A stretch of 64,000 bases of DNA, taken from Auricularia sp. M13. Lineage: Eukaryota > Basidiomycota > Agaricomycetes > Auriculariales > Auriculariaceae. Made by a program: the position numbers and the translations under genes. The stretch lies in the NCBI GenBank assembly GCA_037042915.1, contig CM073193.1, positions 7,502,001 to 7,566,000 of the forward strand, given 5' to 3'. Positions within the stretch are counted from its first letter, which is position 1; the number at the start of each line of letters is the position of its first letter. The notes beneath the pieces are model-generated. The model was not told where the DNA came from. It saw nothing but the letters and a program-made list of their open reading frames with translations, and made no database searches. Shown piece after piece: positions 20,562-32,184 of the stretch.

Positions 20562-21690
20562 CTCATTGTAGCCTTTATTTGTTATACCCTCTCTATGGAA
20601 TATTTAACGCCTACATGTTCATCAACAACACAGAGAGAGTTCCTGGCCAGTGTACTGCAAGCTCCAGCGAGCTTCCACGGAGGCATTATAAACCTGATAT
20701 GATCTTGTGAGCGGATTGCCGGATCTCGTGGTGGGATTACCAAAATCGTGTGAATAGCACCGCTCACAAGGATCCTAGCAGAGATCCCACGTTGCCTGTG
20801 AGCGGTCAAATCACCGCATTCACGCAGTCGCGCCGGTAGCCGTGTAGAGTCTGCTCCGAATTGCGAGCGCCAGACTGGAGGTCCCGGTTCGGCCATTACC
20901 GCTGAACCTTATTTCTACCCGGAAAGCTTTGCAGCCTTGGGAGCAGGGATAAGCTAATTCTGAATGGGACAATGTTTTTTGATTCCTTTATACAGAATTT
21001 ACATAGAAATTTGATTGGATCCAGTGTCAAGAGAAATAGGACGTGGGTGGAGGATTGCTGGCCTGCTCCGGACTTAACGGATGAGCTGACTTGCCGGAAA
21101 CACCTCACACAGCCATTTCAGCACAATTTCCTGGATATCAAGGCACATACAGCCCTTCTCATCAGATCCCGCATAAAATCAAGTCGGTATGTCTGGAGGA
21201 GCGTACATTCAAGTGGGTCGAGATATAAGGTTCACCGGACCTTTCCGCGAACCGAACCGGGACCTCCATCAAACCGGGTGCAAGTGAGACTAGACTAGGA
21301 AAAGCCGGAAGTTTAACACAGGGCTCCGCGGCCCTGTCTCCTTACTAGGCAGGATGGCGTTGACCTGGTCGACGCCCGTAATGTCCTACAAACATGTCAA
21401 GGATGATCTTTGCGTATCTTTTGCCCTCGTATCAACGCATGGAAAGCTTGCTGGAAGCAATGAGATATGTTTGCATGAAAAACTTTTCCTCACATGAAAG
21501 ACAAGTTATAGGCCAACGTCTACCTTTAGTGCCCTCATTTTTTCTCTGGTATCTAGTCGACTGCACTTGCCCTTCCTCCTGTCGCTCGTTCTGTGGACGA
21601 TCCTCAGTCACTTTATCAACTACATTTCTTTGAGCCCGCGCACAGGCCACCACACTCACTTCACTTCCCTCTCGTCGATCCACGTGCACC
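20562..21690. other. Right flank of the DNA transposon and cupredoxin promoter
   Basis: Contains TGTGAGCGG at 20706 and 20797 and its inverse at 20760, the likely transposon subterminal repeats. Nothing else recognised; the element end could not be fixed. Confidence 0.4.
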
Positions 21691-22440
21691 ATGCTGGCCT
21701 TCTCACGTTGTGCCCTCGTTTGTCTCCTCGCATCTTCTGCATATGCTGCAGAGTTCCTGGTCAAGGTTGGCGCGAATGGGCTCAAATTCGAGCCCAACCA
21801 GGTCACTGCAAAAGGCGGAGACTCCATCATCTTCGAGTTGTCGGTCATCTCATGTCGTTCTGGTCGTTGGCCTACGTCTAGCTGATTTCTGTACTCTGCA
21901 GTCATCCCAAGAATCACACCCTCACGCAGTCAAACCTGGCAAACCCTTGCTCGGCCATCCCCAACGGCGGAAATACAGGATTGTGCGTCTCAGTTTGACT
22001 TGGCCAGAGGGAAAGACAAACCTTGTTAATCTGCCTCAAGCATGCCAGTCGCCGCGACCGCAACATCGTTCCCGACGAAGAGATTGGTCGTCCCAGACTC
22101 GACGACCCCGCTCTGGTTCTTCTGCGCGCAGACCAACCACTGCAAGCAGGGCATGGTGTTCGCCGTGAACCCGGGGTCGCCGGAGAAGATGCAGACGTTC
22201 CTCAGCAACGCGGCGAACTCGGACGGCGGCGCCGAGTCGACGTCTACCAGCACCATCCCCGCACCGGGCCCGCCGAAAAGTGGGCCCGCGACGTCTGCCA
22301 GTGCGTCAACGGCTGCCGGTGCTCCGAGTCCCACCGGTAACGGGACGGGTGCGGGTGGCAACAGCGCGGGTACACGGCTGTCGGCGACCAAGCTGTCGAG
22401 CCTTATCTTGGCGGGCGTTACTGCAGCACTGCTCCTATGA
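21691..22440 (+). CDS. Extracellular cupredoxin-like, GPI-anchor-type protein
   Basis: Exons 21691-21839, 21902-21982, 22041-22440. A signal peptide (MLAFSRCALVCLLASSAYA) precedes a plastocyanin-like fold: FLVKVGANGLKFEPNQVTA, then FHPKNHTLTQSNLANPC, then WFFCAQTNHCKQGMVFAVNP. The His of HPKNHT and the Cys, His and Met of CAQTNHCKQGM fit a type 1 copper site. A long Ser/Thr/Gly linker and a hydrophobic C-terminus (LSSLILAGVTAALLL) indicate GPI attachment to the cell surface. Members of this fungal serine-rich cupredoxin family are secreted; the exact role is not known. Confidence 0.85.
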
Positions 22441-22761
22441 GTGCTGCATACAGATAGAGGAAGGAATATGGTAAATCGTGGACACTGTGCTGGACACTTT
22501 CTGTTTTGGACAGTCGTTTTCCGGGTTGTAGTGTGTTGATAGATTTAGAAAAAATAGTATTAGGGTAAGGAGCGGTGTCCAGGCCCCGGAAGCGTTGAAG
22601 AGGGGCTGGGGACGATAGATTTTTTTGAGTGTCGAACAAGATGCCAAGCGAGATGTCGGAGATCGAACGCGATTATCTGGAGTTTTTTCGCGGATCTTGT
22701 TTCATGCACCCGGATTTTGGCTTTTGACTGTACTGTATAGCACGACGCGCAGCGTGCAGTA

Positions 22762-24974
22762 ATGGGTCGCGGCGGGGCGGCCAGCGACTGGCGAATCCTC
22801 CTCATAGATGCGTATGACTCGTTTGCGTGCAAGTGAGCAAGCTACTGCCTGCTGCAGCGCGCATCTAGGCTGACGCTCGTTGCAGCCTGGCGCAGCTGGT
22901 ACGGACGTCGATACCAGGCTGCAGCGTGTACATCGTCAAGAACGACGCGCTCGACGCCAAGCAGCTCTACGAGCTGGTGCCGTACTTGGACGCCGTCGTC
23001 GTCGGGCCCGGGCCCGGCTCACCCGCATACCCAGAGGACATCGGCGTCGTTCCCGCGCTGTGGGCACTGCCGGACCCGACGCTGTTGCCGGTGCTCGGTG
23101 TCTGTCTGGGCCTGCAGAGCCTGGCGCTGGCCTTCGGCGGCGAGCTGCGGCGTCTGCGCGCGCCCCAGCACGGCCGCATCGCGCCCGTCGCGCACGCCCG
23201 CACGGACCTGTTTGCCGGAATCCCCGACGGCGCGCTCGCAGTCCGGTACCACTCGCTGCACGTGACGCCGGGCTCGCTGCACGCGCTGGCGTGGACGCAC
23301 GACGACGTCGACGGCGCGGTGCTCATGGCCGCGCGCCATCCTCAGAAGCCGTTCTGGGCCGTCCAGTATCACCCGGAATCCGTCTGCACGAGCAAAGGCG
23401 CCGCGAGCATCGTTCAGAACTTTGCCTCGCTTGCGCGCGACTGGGCTCGCGAGCATCCGCGTCGCAGGACCTCCAAGCCGCCTCACTGGTTTGCCGACCT
23501 CGTGCAGACGTACCCTCTGCCCGCCCCGGTCTCGCTCTCGCCGCCGAAATCCGCGCTGAGGGTTCAGGCCGACGTGTTGAATAATGTCAAACTCTCCGTC
23601 CCGCAAATATGCGAATGCCTCGGAGTATCCGAGCGCAATGACGACTTTGTCCTGCTGGATTCGGCCGCGCACCCCGGTCGATTCAGCATCATTGCCTGCC
23701 TCAACGCAGGCTCTATTCGTATTACGCACCGTGTCTTTGACGACTTTGTTTCTGTTCGCTCCGAGGGGATTTGGCACCAGGAGCAGCTCAGCGGTTCGAT
23801 GTGGGACTATGTCGCGAACTTTATGCGCTTGCGTTCTGCGCGCGGTGGTGCCCGAGATGTGCCATTCTGGGGCGGCCTCGTTGGATATTTCAGCTACGAG
23901 GCAGGCCTCGAGTCCGTGGATGTGCGCCCAGTCCTCGACACCGACCGCGCGCCGGACGTCAACCTCGTCTATGCGGAGCGGAGTGTTGTTGTCGACACGC
24001 TGACGGGTCGGATCCATGTGCAGTCCATCCGACCCCACGACGCGCACTGGTTGAAGACGACGAGCGATCGCCTTCGGTGCTATGCCGAGCCCGAAGCCGG
24101 GCTGACGAACATCACTGGCGCCGTTGACATGCCCGACAAGCGGTCGTACCTGGCGCGCATCGTCGAGGCGCAAGGCTACCTGGCGGAGGGGCAGTCGTAC
24201 GAGCTCTGCCTGACGACGCAGGCCCGGCTTCGTGTCTCGCATGCATCGCCCCTCGAACGACATGTTCGCTCGTGGAATCTGTACCGGCGGCTGCGGTCGC
24301 GCAACCCGGCGCCGTACGCGACGTATATGCGCCTTGGAGACACGACGCTTGTCGGATCGTCGCCAGAGCGCTTCCTGTCCTGGGATCGCGCGGGGCACTG
24401 CGAGCTGCGACCCATCAAGGGGACGGTGAAGAAGGTGCCGGGTGTGACGCGCGCGGTGGCCGAGGAGCGGTTGCGCACGCCCAAGGAGGCGGCCGAGAAC
24501 CTGATGATTGTGGACCTCATCCGGCACGACCTGCACGCGCTGGCGGGGGACAGCGTGCGCGTGTCGCAGCTGATGGGCATTGAGGAGTACGAGACGGTGT
24601 ACCAGCTCGTGAGCGTCATCGAGGGCCGTGTCGGTGCCGGCGCGGGCTTTGACGTGCTGCGCGCGAGCCTCCCGCCCGGCAGCATGACGGGCGCGCCCAA
24701 GAAGCGCAGCGTCGAGCTGCTGCAGAGCCTAGAGGGCGCGCCACGCGGCATATACTCAGGTGTATGCGGGTACCTGTGCGCGGGCGGCGGCGGGGACTGG
24801 TCGGTCGTGATTCGCAGCTGCTTCAACACGGCCAGCGACGGCGACGCAGGGTGCGGGACGGAGGACGCGTGGACGGTGGGCGCTGGAGGAGCCATCACGA
24901 CGCTGTCGGCGGCGGCGGACGAGTGGGAGGAGATGGCGGCCAAGCTGGGGAGCGTGGGATGCGCATTGGGATAG
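22762..24974 (+). CDS. ABZ1: 4-amino-4-deoxychorismate synthase, fused PabA-PabB
   Basis: One intron (22833-22885) and a 719-residue product. It converts chorismate and glutamine to 4-amino-4-deoxychorismate for p-aminobenzoate and folate synthesis in the cytosol. N-terminal class I glutamine amidotransferase: VVVGPGPGSP, nucleophile Cys in LGVCLGLQSLALAFGG, and AVQYHPES with the catalytic His and Glu. C-terminal chorismate-binding half: FWGGLVGYFSYEAG, SPERFLSW, PIKGTVKK, ENLMIVDLIRHDL and PPGSMTGAPKKRSVELL. PIKGT with Lys favours PabB over anthranilate synthase (usually PIAGT). The two-domain single chain is the usual fungal arrangement. Start at the ATG giving DWRILLIDAYDSF directly before the intron. 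Confidence 0.93.
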
Positions 24975-25185
24975 GGGCTCTGAATGCATCCGCGGCGGCG
25001 GACGTGTTCAACAGTGCCGGGGCCGTGTTTCAACAGCGCGGCGGGCGTTCTAGTGTGTGCATATGCTGTCGGACCGTCGACGGAATTAGGAGGGCGTTGA
25101 CCCCGCGCGCCGTATTTAACGGGGGCGGAGTTGCGCGCCCCTTGTCCTTCTCCATTTTCTTTTCTCCTCACGACTACACTATCCA

Positions 25186-27834
25186 ATGCCCTATATTCCG
25201 CTCTTCCAGCCTGCGCTGGGCCAGCACCCGCACCAGGACCTCCAGCGCGAGCAGCCCAGCCTCGCGAGCAGCACCGGCTCGCTCAGGCAGCCGTCGACGG
25301 CGGCGTCGGCGGCGGCAGCGGCGTCCATCTGGGCCCCTCAGCCGCTCTCACCGCCGGGGCTGCAGTGGCCCGACGCCCAGGCCTTCGAGCACAAGCACCA
25401 GGGCTTCGACGATGCCCAGGGCGGTCATCTCAAGCGCACGCCGCCGGGCGCCATCGGGGACGGCAGGTCCAAGGCCGTCATGGAGCGTTCCGTACGTGTC
25501 TTTGCGCATATAGAGGCGTGTCTGACGCCGCCTGGCAGCAACTGGCCGTCGTGGAGCAGCTGCTCAGGAGCCTCCACCTCGACTCGCCGGCGCCGCCCGT
25601 CGCGCAGCCGCCGCCACCGCTGCAGCCCGTGCCGCACCGGTACTCGCCCGGCCCGCTCAGCGCCTCGTCGGCGTCGTCGCCATCGGCCCTGGCCACGCCC
25701 GACAATCTCTCGCCGAGCCTGCCGCCGGACGCGATCGACGTCTACCCGTTCTCGCACAACGCCACTTCGCCCACTCACGACCTTCACAACGTCCCGTTCG
25801 GCTTTAACAACGTCAAGCCCGCGCCCATGAACTCCCCGACGGCCGCCGCAGAGCTCTTCGCCCGCTCGGCGCGCTCTCACTCGCTCTCGTCTATCTCTCC
25901 GATCCAGAGCTTCAACCCGTTCAGCATCCCGCTATCACCGCAGCAGCACCAGCAGCAGCAGCCCTATTCCATGCTCCGCCCGCCCGTCATGCTGGAGGCC
26001 GGCCGTCCTCCCTACCGCCACGCATCCATGCCCGATGCCCGTGCGCGCGACTGGATCTCGGCTGCCGAACTGCAGCCCGTCTCGCCGCCACAGCTGCCCC
26101 ATCACCAGCAGGCACCGCCCCTTGCCAATCCCTTTGCTATCAGCCAAAATGCAGGTCATCAGCACGCGATCGGCAGAGGGGATGCTCTCCCAGGGCAGTC
26201 TCCCCTGGGCCTGAATCACAGCGAGGTGCGCGGCATCACGCTTCGTTGTTGTTCCGCTCCCAGCTCAACTCCAACATAGCCAATCAACTTTCTCAGATTG
26301 CTCCAGCCGTCGTCGCAGCCGCCCTACGACCTCTTCGTGCATCGGATTGTCAAGCTGTCCGATCAGCAGGCATCTATTTTCCTCCAGCAGAAGCTCAAGG
26401 TCGCAGACGGCCCGGAGAGGATGCGCATCATCGACGCGATCGCCGCCAAAGGCTTCGAGATGATGGTGTGTAGCGTCACTCGTGCGTGGCTAGGAGAAAC
26501 CTGACCTCCCGTGTCATGCAGACCAACCGGTTCGGCAACTGGGCCGTGCAGCGCTGTCTTGAAAACCCCCACGACCCCGAGGAGCGGCGCAAGCTCGTTG
26601 CCTGCATGAGGTGCGCGTGCTACCGTACTTTTGCTCGTATAATGTTGACATCTGCGGCAGGGGGCGTATCGTCGATCTGGCAACGAACTGCTACGGAACT
26701 CATGTCCTCCAAAAGGCCCTTGACTGCGACGACGAGATCAGAGTACGTATGGTCTCTCGCAGCTGTCGCGCTTCTGACCGGTAGTTGACTAGATTATGAT
26801 CGTCTCGGAGCTTTTGATCAAGGATCCTGCCACCACGCTCGTTAACAAGCACGCATCTCACGTTTTCTCCAAGGTAAATCCTACTTGCTGCAACGCGTCA
26901 TATCTGATTTTGCTTCAGATAATGGAGCTCACTTGGAGCGAGCCCGCTCCCCCTATTTTCTCGTAGTGAGTCATCAGGGCGCGCCGCATTCATCCGCCTA
27001 ACATAATGTATAGCTTCAATAATGCACTGCGCGGCAAGTGGGCGAGCCTAGCTTGCCACGAGACTGGCTCGCTCGTCGTCCAGCATGTCTTCGAGAATAT
27101 CGAGGACGACGCGCAGGAGGAAATCATTTGTGAACTGATGGCGTCGTTCTCGGACGTCGTCAAGAACCAGTGGGGCTCGTTCTGCGTGCAGCACCGTAAG
27201 CCTTGCCGACTGGACGCACGTTCCAAGCTGATATCAGCCCTAGTTCTCGAGCATGGCTCACCAAGGCACCGCGGCCTCGCGCTGCAGTGCATTCTCGACA
27301 ATTTTTTGGAATATGCTACGCATGAACAAGGAATCAAATCTATTCAGAAGGCTCTCAAGGAGGGTGGATCTGAAGCCCTTGACAAGATCTGCATACGTCT
27401 GGGGGAGTCTCAGAAAGGGTGCGCGTTTCGCTATTTGGTCAGAGGCGTACTCATACCGCTTAGGGGTCGCCGCGCAATCCTGGTCGACCTCGCCCTCAAC
27501 CCTCTTGGTTCCCAGCTAATCGCCAACATCCTTCCCTCGGTGAGTCTTGTCTCATTGATCCATGCCTGACGGTTCTGACGGTGATCCAGGTCAACAAGGA
27601 GCAGCGCACCATGCTCTACGACGCCATTAAGCGCCACGTCGTGACACTTCGTGGGTCTAAAACCGGTTCCAAGACCGTGTGGCTCTTGTGAGTACCTTGC
27701 GTTCCGCTGCCTGGTTGCCACGGCTAACATGCACATCTCAGCGATAGGATGGTACGACTAGTTCGCCGATAACAACCCGTCTTTCGTCCTCAATCCCCCT
27801 ACAGCGCGCCTATTATGGATATCCCGGCCAATAA
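25186..27834 (+). CDS. Pumilio-repeat (PUF) RNA-binding protein
   Basis: About a dozen exons. The first two (25186-25491, 25539-26225) encode a low-complexity Pro/Gln/Ser N-terminus with a poly-Gln patch near 25945. From 26307 the Pumilio homology repeats follow: TNRFGNWAVQRCLE, TNCYGTHVLQKALD, VNKHASHVFSKIMEL, CHETGSLVVQHVFEN, NQWGSFCVQH, THEQGIKSIQKAL, NPLGSQLIANILP. PUF proteins bind 3' UTR motifs and repress or localise mRNAs in the cytoplasm. The C-terminus TVWLFDRMRAYYGY is rebuilt only by including a 10-nt microexon (27742-27751) before the last exon (27805-27834). Repeat residues that contact RNA bases (N-x-x-x-Q type) vary, as in the Jsn1/Puf1-like branch. Confidence 0.88.
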
Positions 27835-29853
27835 TCTGTTTCCTTCTCGGCTCTCTCGACTCGACTCTCGACTCTCGTCGTGGCCCCGTGGCCACCCTCT
27901 CAGCATTCATCAAGTTCCGTGCATGGCCGCGTCAGCAACTTTCAATCTCTCATCTCTCCCGCAAATGTCCATTTTATGCAACTCATCAAGCAAGACCCAA
28001 AGACCCGCAATTCATTAAATCGACTCGTCTTTCCCAGCATCTGTCTCTTGCACGTATATCTATAACTCGTTGAAAACTCGTTACAGCTCGGCCGGCTCCC
28101 GTCCTTGACGGCACCCTCACATGAGGGTTGGTGGAGTCTGCCGTGTAATTTTTTGCCTCAATCATTTCTGTATTTCGATTTCACTCCATCACGCATGCCC
28201 TTCGATATCCTTCACGACGTCTACTGTCTTCCATACAAGCCGCTTCACCCTGTTTCCTACCATCTGTAACCGTGTCCTGATACGAGTCTGGCATAGAATC
28301 ATCTGTCTCGCGTCATGTTTTTTACCACTAACCCCTTCATACGCCTGTTGCAATGCAATATGAGCATGTTCCCCGCCAACTCCGCGAAGCAGTGACTTGA
28401 GCGATGGAATCCGTAAAGGCTACAACCTCGATGGATAGGCGTAAAGTAGGGGCTAGATCGTCTCGACGCGAACCCCCGAGATTTTCACGCGAGAGAAGCG
28501 GCCAAAGCAATCAGTGCAGCCGCGGGGACGTCAGCGAATCCATATTTGCTCAGTCGATGGCCTCCGTCGCTCCGGAGCGCATCAGGGTCCAGGGAAAGGA
28601 TCTTCTCGGCTTCATCGATTCGAGGCAGTGTAGTCTTCTGTGAAATAGGAGCCAGTGTGCCCCCAGGATCGTGAAGACTTGGTGTGGATAATCCGCCTTG
28701 CGCTGTGCAATTTGTAGGGAGGCGGTAAACCTTCATGAATTACTGGTATCGTCGCTGTCTACGGATCTTCGCGCGGTGCAAAAGTGCTGTACCCGTGACG
28801 GGATTCAGTCCTCCAAGGAAGATGTTTTGATCATACTATCCATTATTCTCAGAGGCAGTCTGTGGCACTGAAACGAAGCCTTTGAATCAATGTCATCTGG
28901 ATAGCTTCCGAGCGTCGCAGTGGTGGGACCCAGAAGACTGGCGCAGTGTTTGCTGCTCGCGTGGCGGATCGGCGGTGCCTGATCCACAATTTGCACAGAT
29001 CCTCGGACTCCGAACGTCATCGAAACTGTACGGGCTGCGAAGAACAGTTGTATTCTTGTACGGCTACAGGTCATGTGTTGCAGTTCCAACCAAGAAATAT
29101 GCAGCCAATCTAATGATACTGCGCATGACTGACGGTGAGAGTCGTGAATGTGTCGTCAAAGTGCGTGTTAAGGAAGGGAAGGGCGGAGGAGGTTGGCGAT
29201 AATGTAAGCGGCGAAGCGGCAGTCTCCCCGTTTGTGCCGGACTGGCTGTGCCCCAGAATTACTTGCATCGAGCTGCCCGAGTTCGACGATTTTACCGGGA
29301 GCGCGCGGGTGGCGTTCCATGTATGGCGCCACGGCGCGCGCGCGTCTCTGCCAGAGCTCTCGGTCAGCGCAATAAATGGACGCGTCGTCAGTCAAGCGGG
29401 ACGCACATCCGAGAATGACACGACTGCCCGCCAACGCTACGTGTGCTTTCGTTAAAGCAGGCGGTAGACCCGTTATGATACCACAAAAAAAAACTCTAAT
29501 GCGTGCGCGAAAACGACGTCGATGACGAAGGCGGGGAAAAAATACAACAGGGTCCGCATGCTGATGCGATGTTCGTGAAGGCTGAAGGCGGCGTCCATGT
29601 AGATGTGGCGGGGCGAGAGAGATGCAACGAAAGCGTGTGGAATGACTTGGTACATGGATGCGTAGATGCGATGCTTGATCCGCCCGGAATCGTGAATGTC
29701 TGGGCGGCGGAGATGATGGTCGAAAACAAGAGCGTGGAGAGAGCGAGCGATTTGAACCCTTCGGATGTGTGCGGGTCCAGTGACCATTCACAGCGAAGGA
29801 TGTCGTGTATGACCTATGCTGGCGAAGTGCTGGTCTGAAGGGAGAGGCGCAAA
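27835..29853. other. About 2 kb without a convincing gene
   Basis: Includes the PUF 3' UTR. Frames of 80-232 codons exist on both strands (the longest is minus 29168-29866, Arg/Ser/His rich), but none shows a domain, signal or splice pattern I trust. Confidence 0.4.
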
Positions 29854-31646
29854 CTAAACTCTGCAAGGGCTATGAGCAGATCCCTTCATGAGGTCGTGTG
29901 GAAGCATACCTTGGATGGAAGAGAGTATTATTTCTTTCCATTCGTGAGGTCGAAGTTGCGTGTTATCATCGTATTGCAGCGTTATACGCTGAGATGAGTC
30001 AGGTTCGTCGTCCGGATCGTGATAAGGAGAGACAAAAGCGTAGGCGAGGGCGCCGGCGGCTGACACGCGATTCTGGGGTTGTAACACAATCATGACTTTG
30101 AGGAGCGCGAGGGCTAGAGAATGCGTGAGTACAAGAGCGAAGGCCAAGACTATCCGAGCGTACCCTCCTCATCGGTGGTTGTAAATTTACTCTCAAACGT
30201 AGAGCCATCGTGTTCCGGCATACTGCGAACGAATGAAATGACCTGGAGGGAGACGTTTCAGACTTAATCATCAGTGTGTCATTGACGCACATCCCGGGCT
30301 TGGTGGAACGAGTTAGCCATAAACGGGGTGAGGCGGCCGACGGGAACATACTGCAATTCATGGTTATGATTTCCTAAATATAAGATTCAACGCTCAGTCG
30401 CAATAGGTGCTGGTATTCACCTCTGGCTCGCATGCAAGGAGCGTCATCAAGGCCTCGAGCTGCTGGAAGCCTGGCCAGTAAGATCAATACCCAAATCACT
30501 TTCAATCCTGAGAGACTCACTATTTTGGACGGGGAACAGCGGGGTACCCTCGATCATCTCCGCGAGAACACACCCCGTGCTCCATATGTCAACTAAAGAG
30601 CGTCAGCACTCTGGGACGACTAAATATTGAGAAAATACCTGATGTGCCATAGAGCGGTACGGAGAGCATGATCTCGGGAGCGCGGTAGTACGGCGTCGAG
30701 ATCGATCCTGTTGTTCGAGGGCCCTCTGCACGAGCGAGACCGAAGTCCCCAATCTGTGACCAACGATTATGGGACATTTCGGAAAAGGGCAGGTAAGGTG
30801 TATACAAACCTTGAGAGAGCCGTTCTGATTTATGAGGATGTTACTCGGCTTCTGCTGGCCTATTAACGACCGAGAGCTCGTCGGCAAGACGGAGCCACCC
30901 ACAATATCCCGATGTATAACCCCCGCCGAGTGCAAATATTTGAGACCTCTCTGTAGAGATTTTTTCAGAGGTCTGTGGGCTAAGGAGGAATGCGACGGGC
31001 GTACCAGTATTTGGTAGGTAAAATACTGGATGTAAGGACGGTCGAGGCGACGCGACGCCAGAAGACGCTGGAGGTCCGTGCCCATGAGTTCTGTCACCAG
31101 GTAGCTAAGGATGTGCTCAGCGAGGCCAGACGAATGTGGAGGAATAGACTCACATGTGGTCGGACGACGAGGAGATAAAAATATTATAAAGGTGGATAAT
31201 CTTGGGGAGTTTTCACGTGAGGTTGATATGCAATAGAAAAGGCTCAGATCACGTACGTTGTCGTGTGTTAAATGCATCAGTAGCGTCAGCTCGCGGTAGA
31301 CGCGTTTACTGGAGTGCTGGTTTCTGAACACGTCCGATATTTTCTTGATCGCGACGAGAGTGCCGGTCTGGCGGTCGTGTGCAGAACTGCGGCCGGAGTG
31401 TATGAATAGGGGATTTACTGAGCGGCTGTTAATCGCGTACCACACGTGTCCAAAGGCACCTAAGTCCCCGTGGGTTGTTAGAAGGCGCACGAGCAGGGCT
31501 GCTGTTCGAGCACGTACCGGCACCGACGGCTACTAAGTCCGTGTAGCGATCGAGGACCTGAGAAGATAATGAGAAGGAAAATGGGGGCTGGAGGAGAGAC
31601 GCGCCTCGAACTGCTCGCCCCTGACGGTGTACTGAACAAAAGACAT
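29854..31646 (-). CDS. HOG1/p38-type MAP kinase paralogue with atypical TGS activation loop
   Basis: Exon 1 starts [14 protein letters not shown] and joins [11 protein letters not shown] through a 47-nt GC-AG intron. Motifs: GAGAFGHV glycine loop, LVAIKKI (ATP-binding Lys), [29 protein letters not shown] catalytic loop with [41 protein letters not shown]. The C-lobe is completed by [20 protein letters not shown] and [10 protein letters not shown], the latter typical of HOG1/p38. Where HOG1 has TGYVSTRYYRAPE, this protein has [13 protein letters not shown] (30713-30721 encode T-G-S), so the regulatory Tyr is absent. The kinase core otherwise looks functional. One intron near 30250-30340 could not be fitted perfectly. 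It probably duplicates the osmotic-stress kinase, with altered activation. Confidence 0.8.
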
Positions 31647-32184
31647 TGGAAGGCGTGGGAAAAGAAAAAGGACAGAAAAAGGTGGATGGGGTATACGACG
31701 CGAGGTGTAGGCAGGCGTGTGGCCGGGTATATAACGCTGCGCGAGCGGGACCTGGTGCACGTCATATTCTCAGAGCGCGGTGCGGCGTGCCTCCAAGCCG
31801 TGTTTGCTCACCGATGACGCACACGCCCGTTCCAACCTGCCTCCCCGACCTTGCGTCACGCGCTTGCCGCTCCGACGCCTACCACAACTTCCTCGCCGTC
31901 GTCGGCGGCGGCGAGCACGACGAAAGAGCAAAAGACGTGCCGACGATCGCCGAACTTCGGCCCGGCGATGCGGACATGCTTCCGTCGTCCCCGCGACAAT
32001 TCCAGCTCATTCCAACGCATCGAGACATTTCGCGAGCCTACACCGAGGGATCATAAGGGTCTTCTCACACTCTTCACTGTCCTAGCATTCCGATCGTCAC
32101 GCCACTGTTCGATTCAGGCCATTGGCACACACTAAGTAACACTGCACTCTTCGTACTCCTCCCCGAGACCATGACGCACGCGCC
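31647..32184. other. Intergenic between MAP kinase and subtilisin genes
   Basis: TATATAA at 31727-31733. An 80-codon plus-strand frame (31816-32056) follows it by 90 bp with reasonable composition, but no known family; kept as a weak possibility only. Confidence 0.35.

Noticed and set aside
29168-29866. 232-codon minus-strand frame next to the MAP kinase
   Set aside because: His/Arg/Ser rich, no homologous motif or signal, and it overlaps the kinase 3' end.
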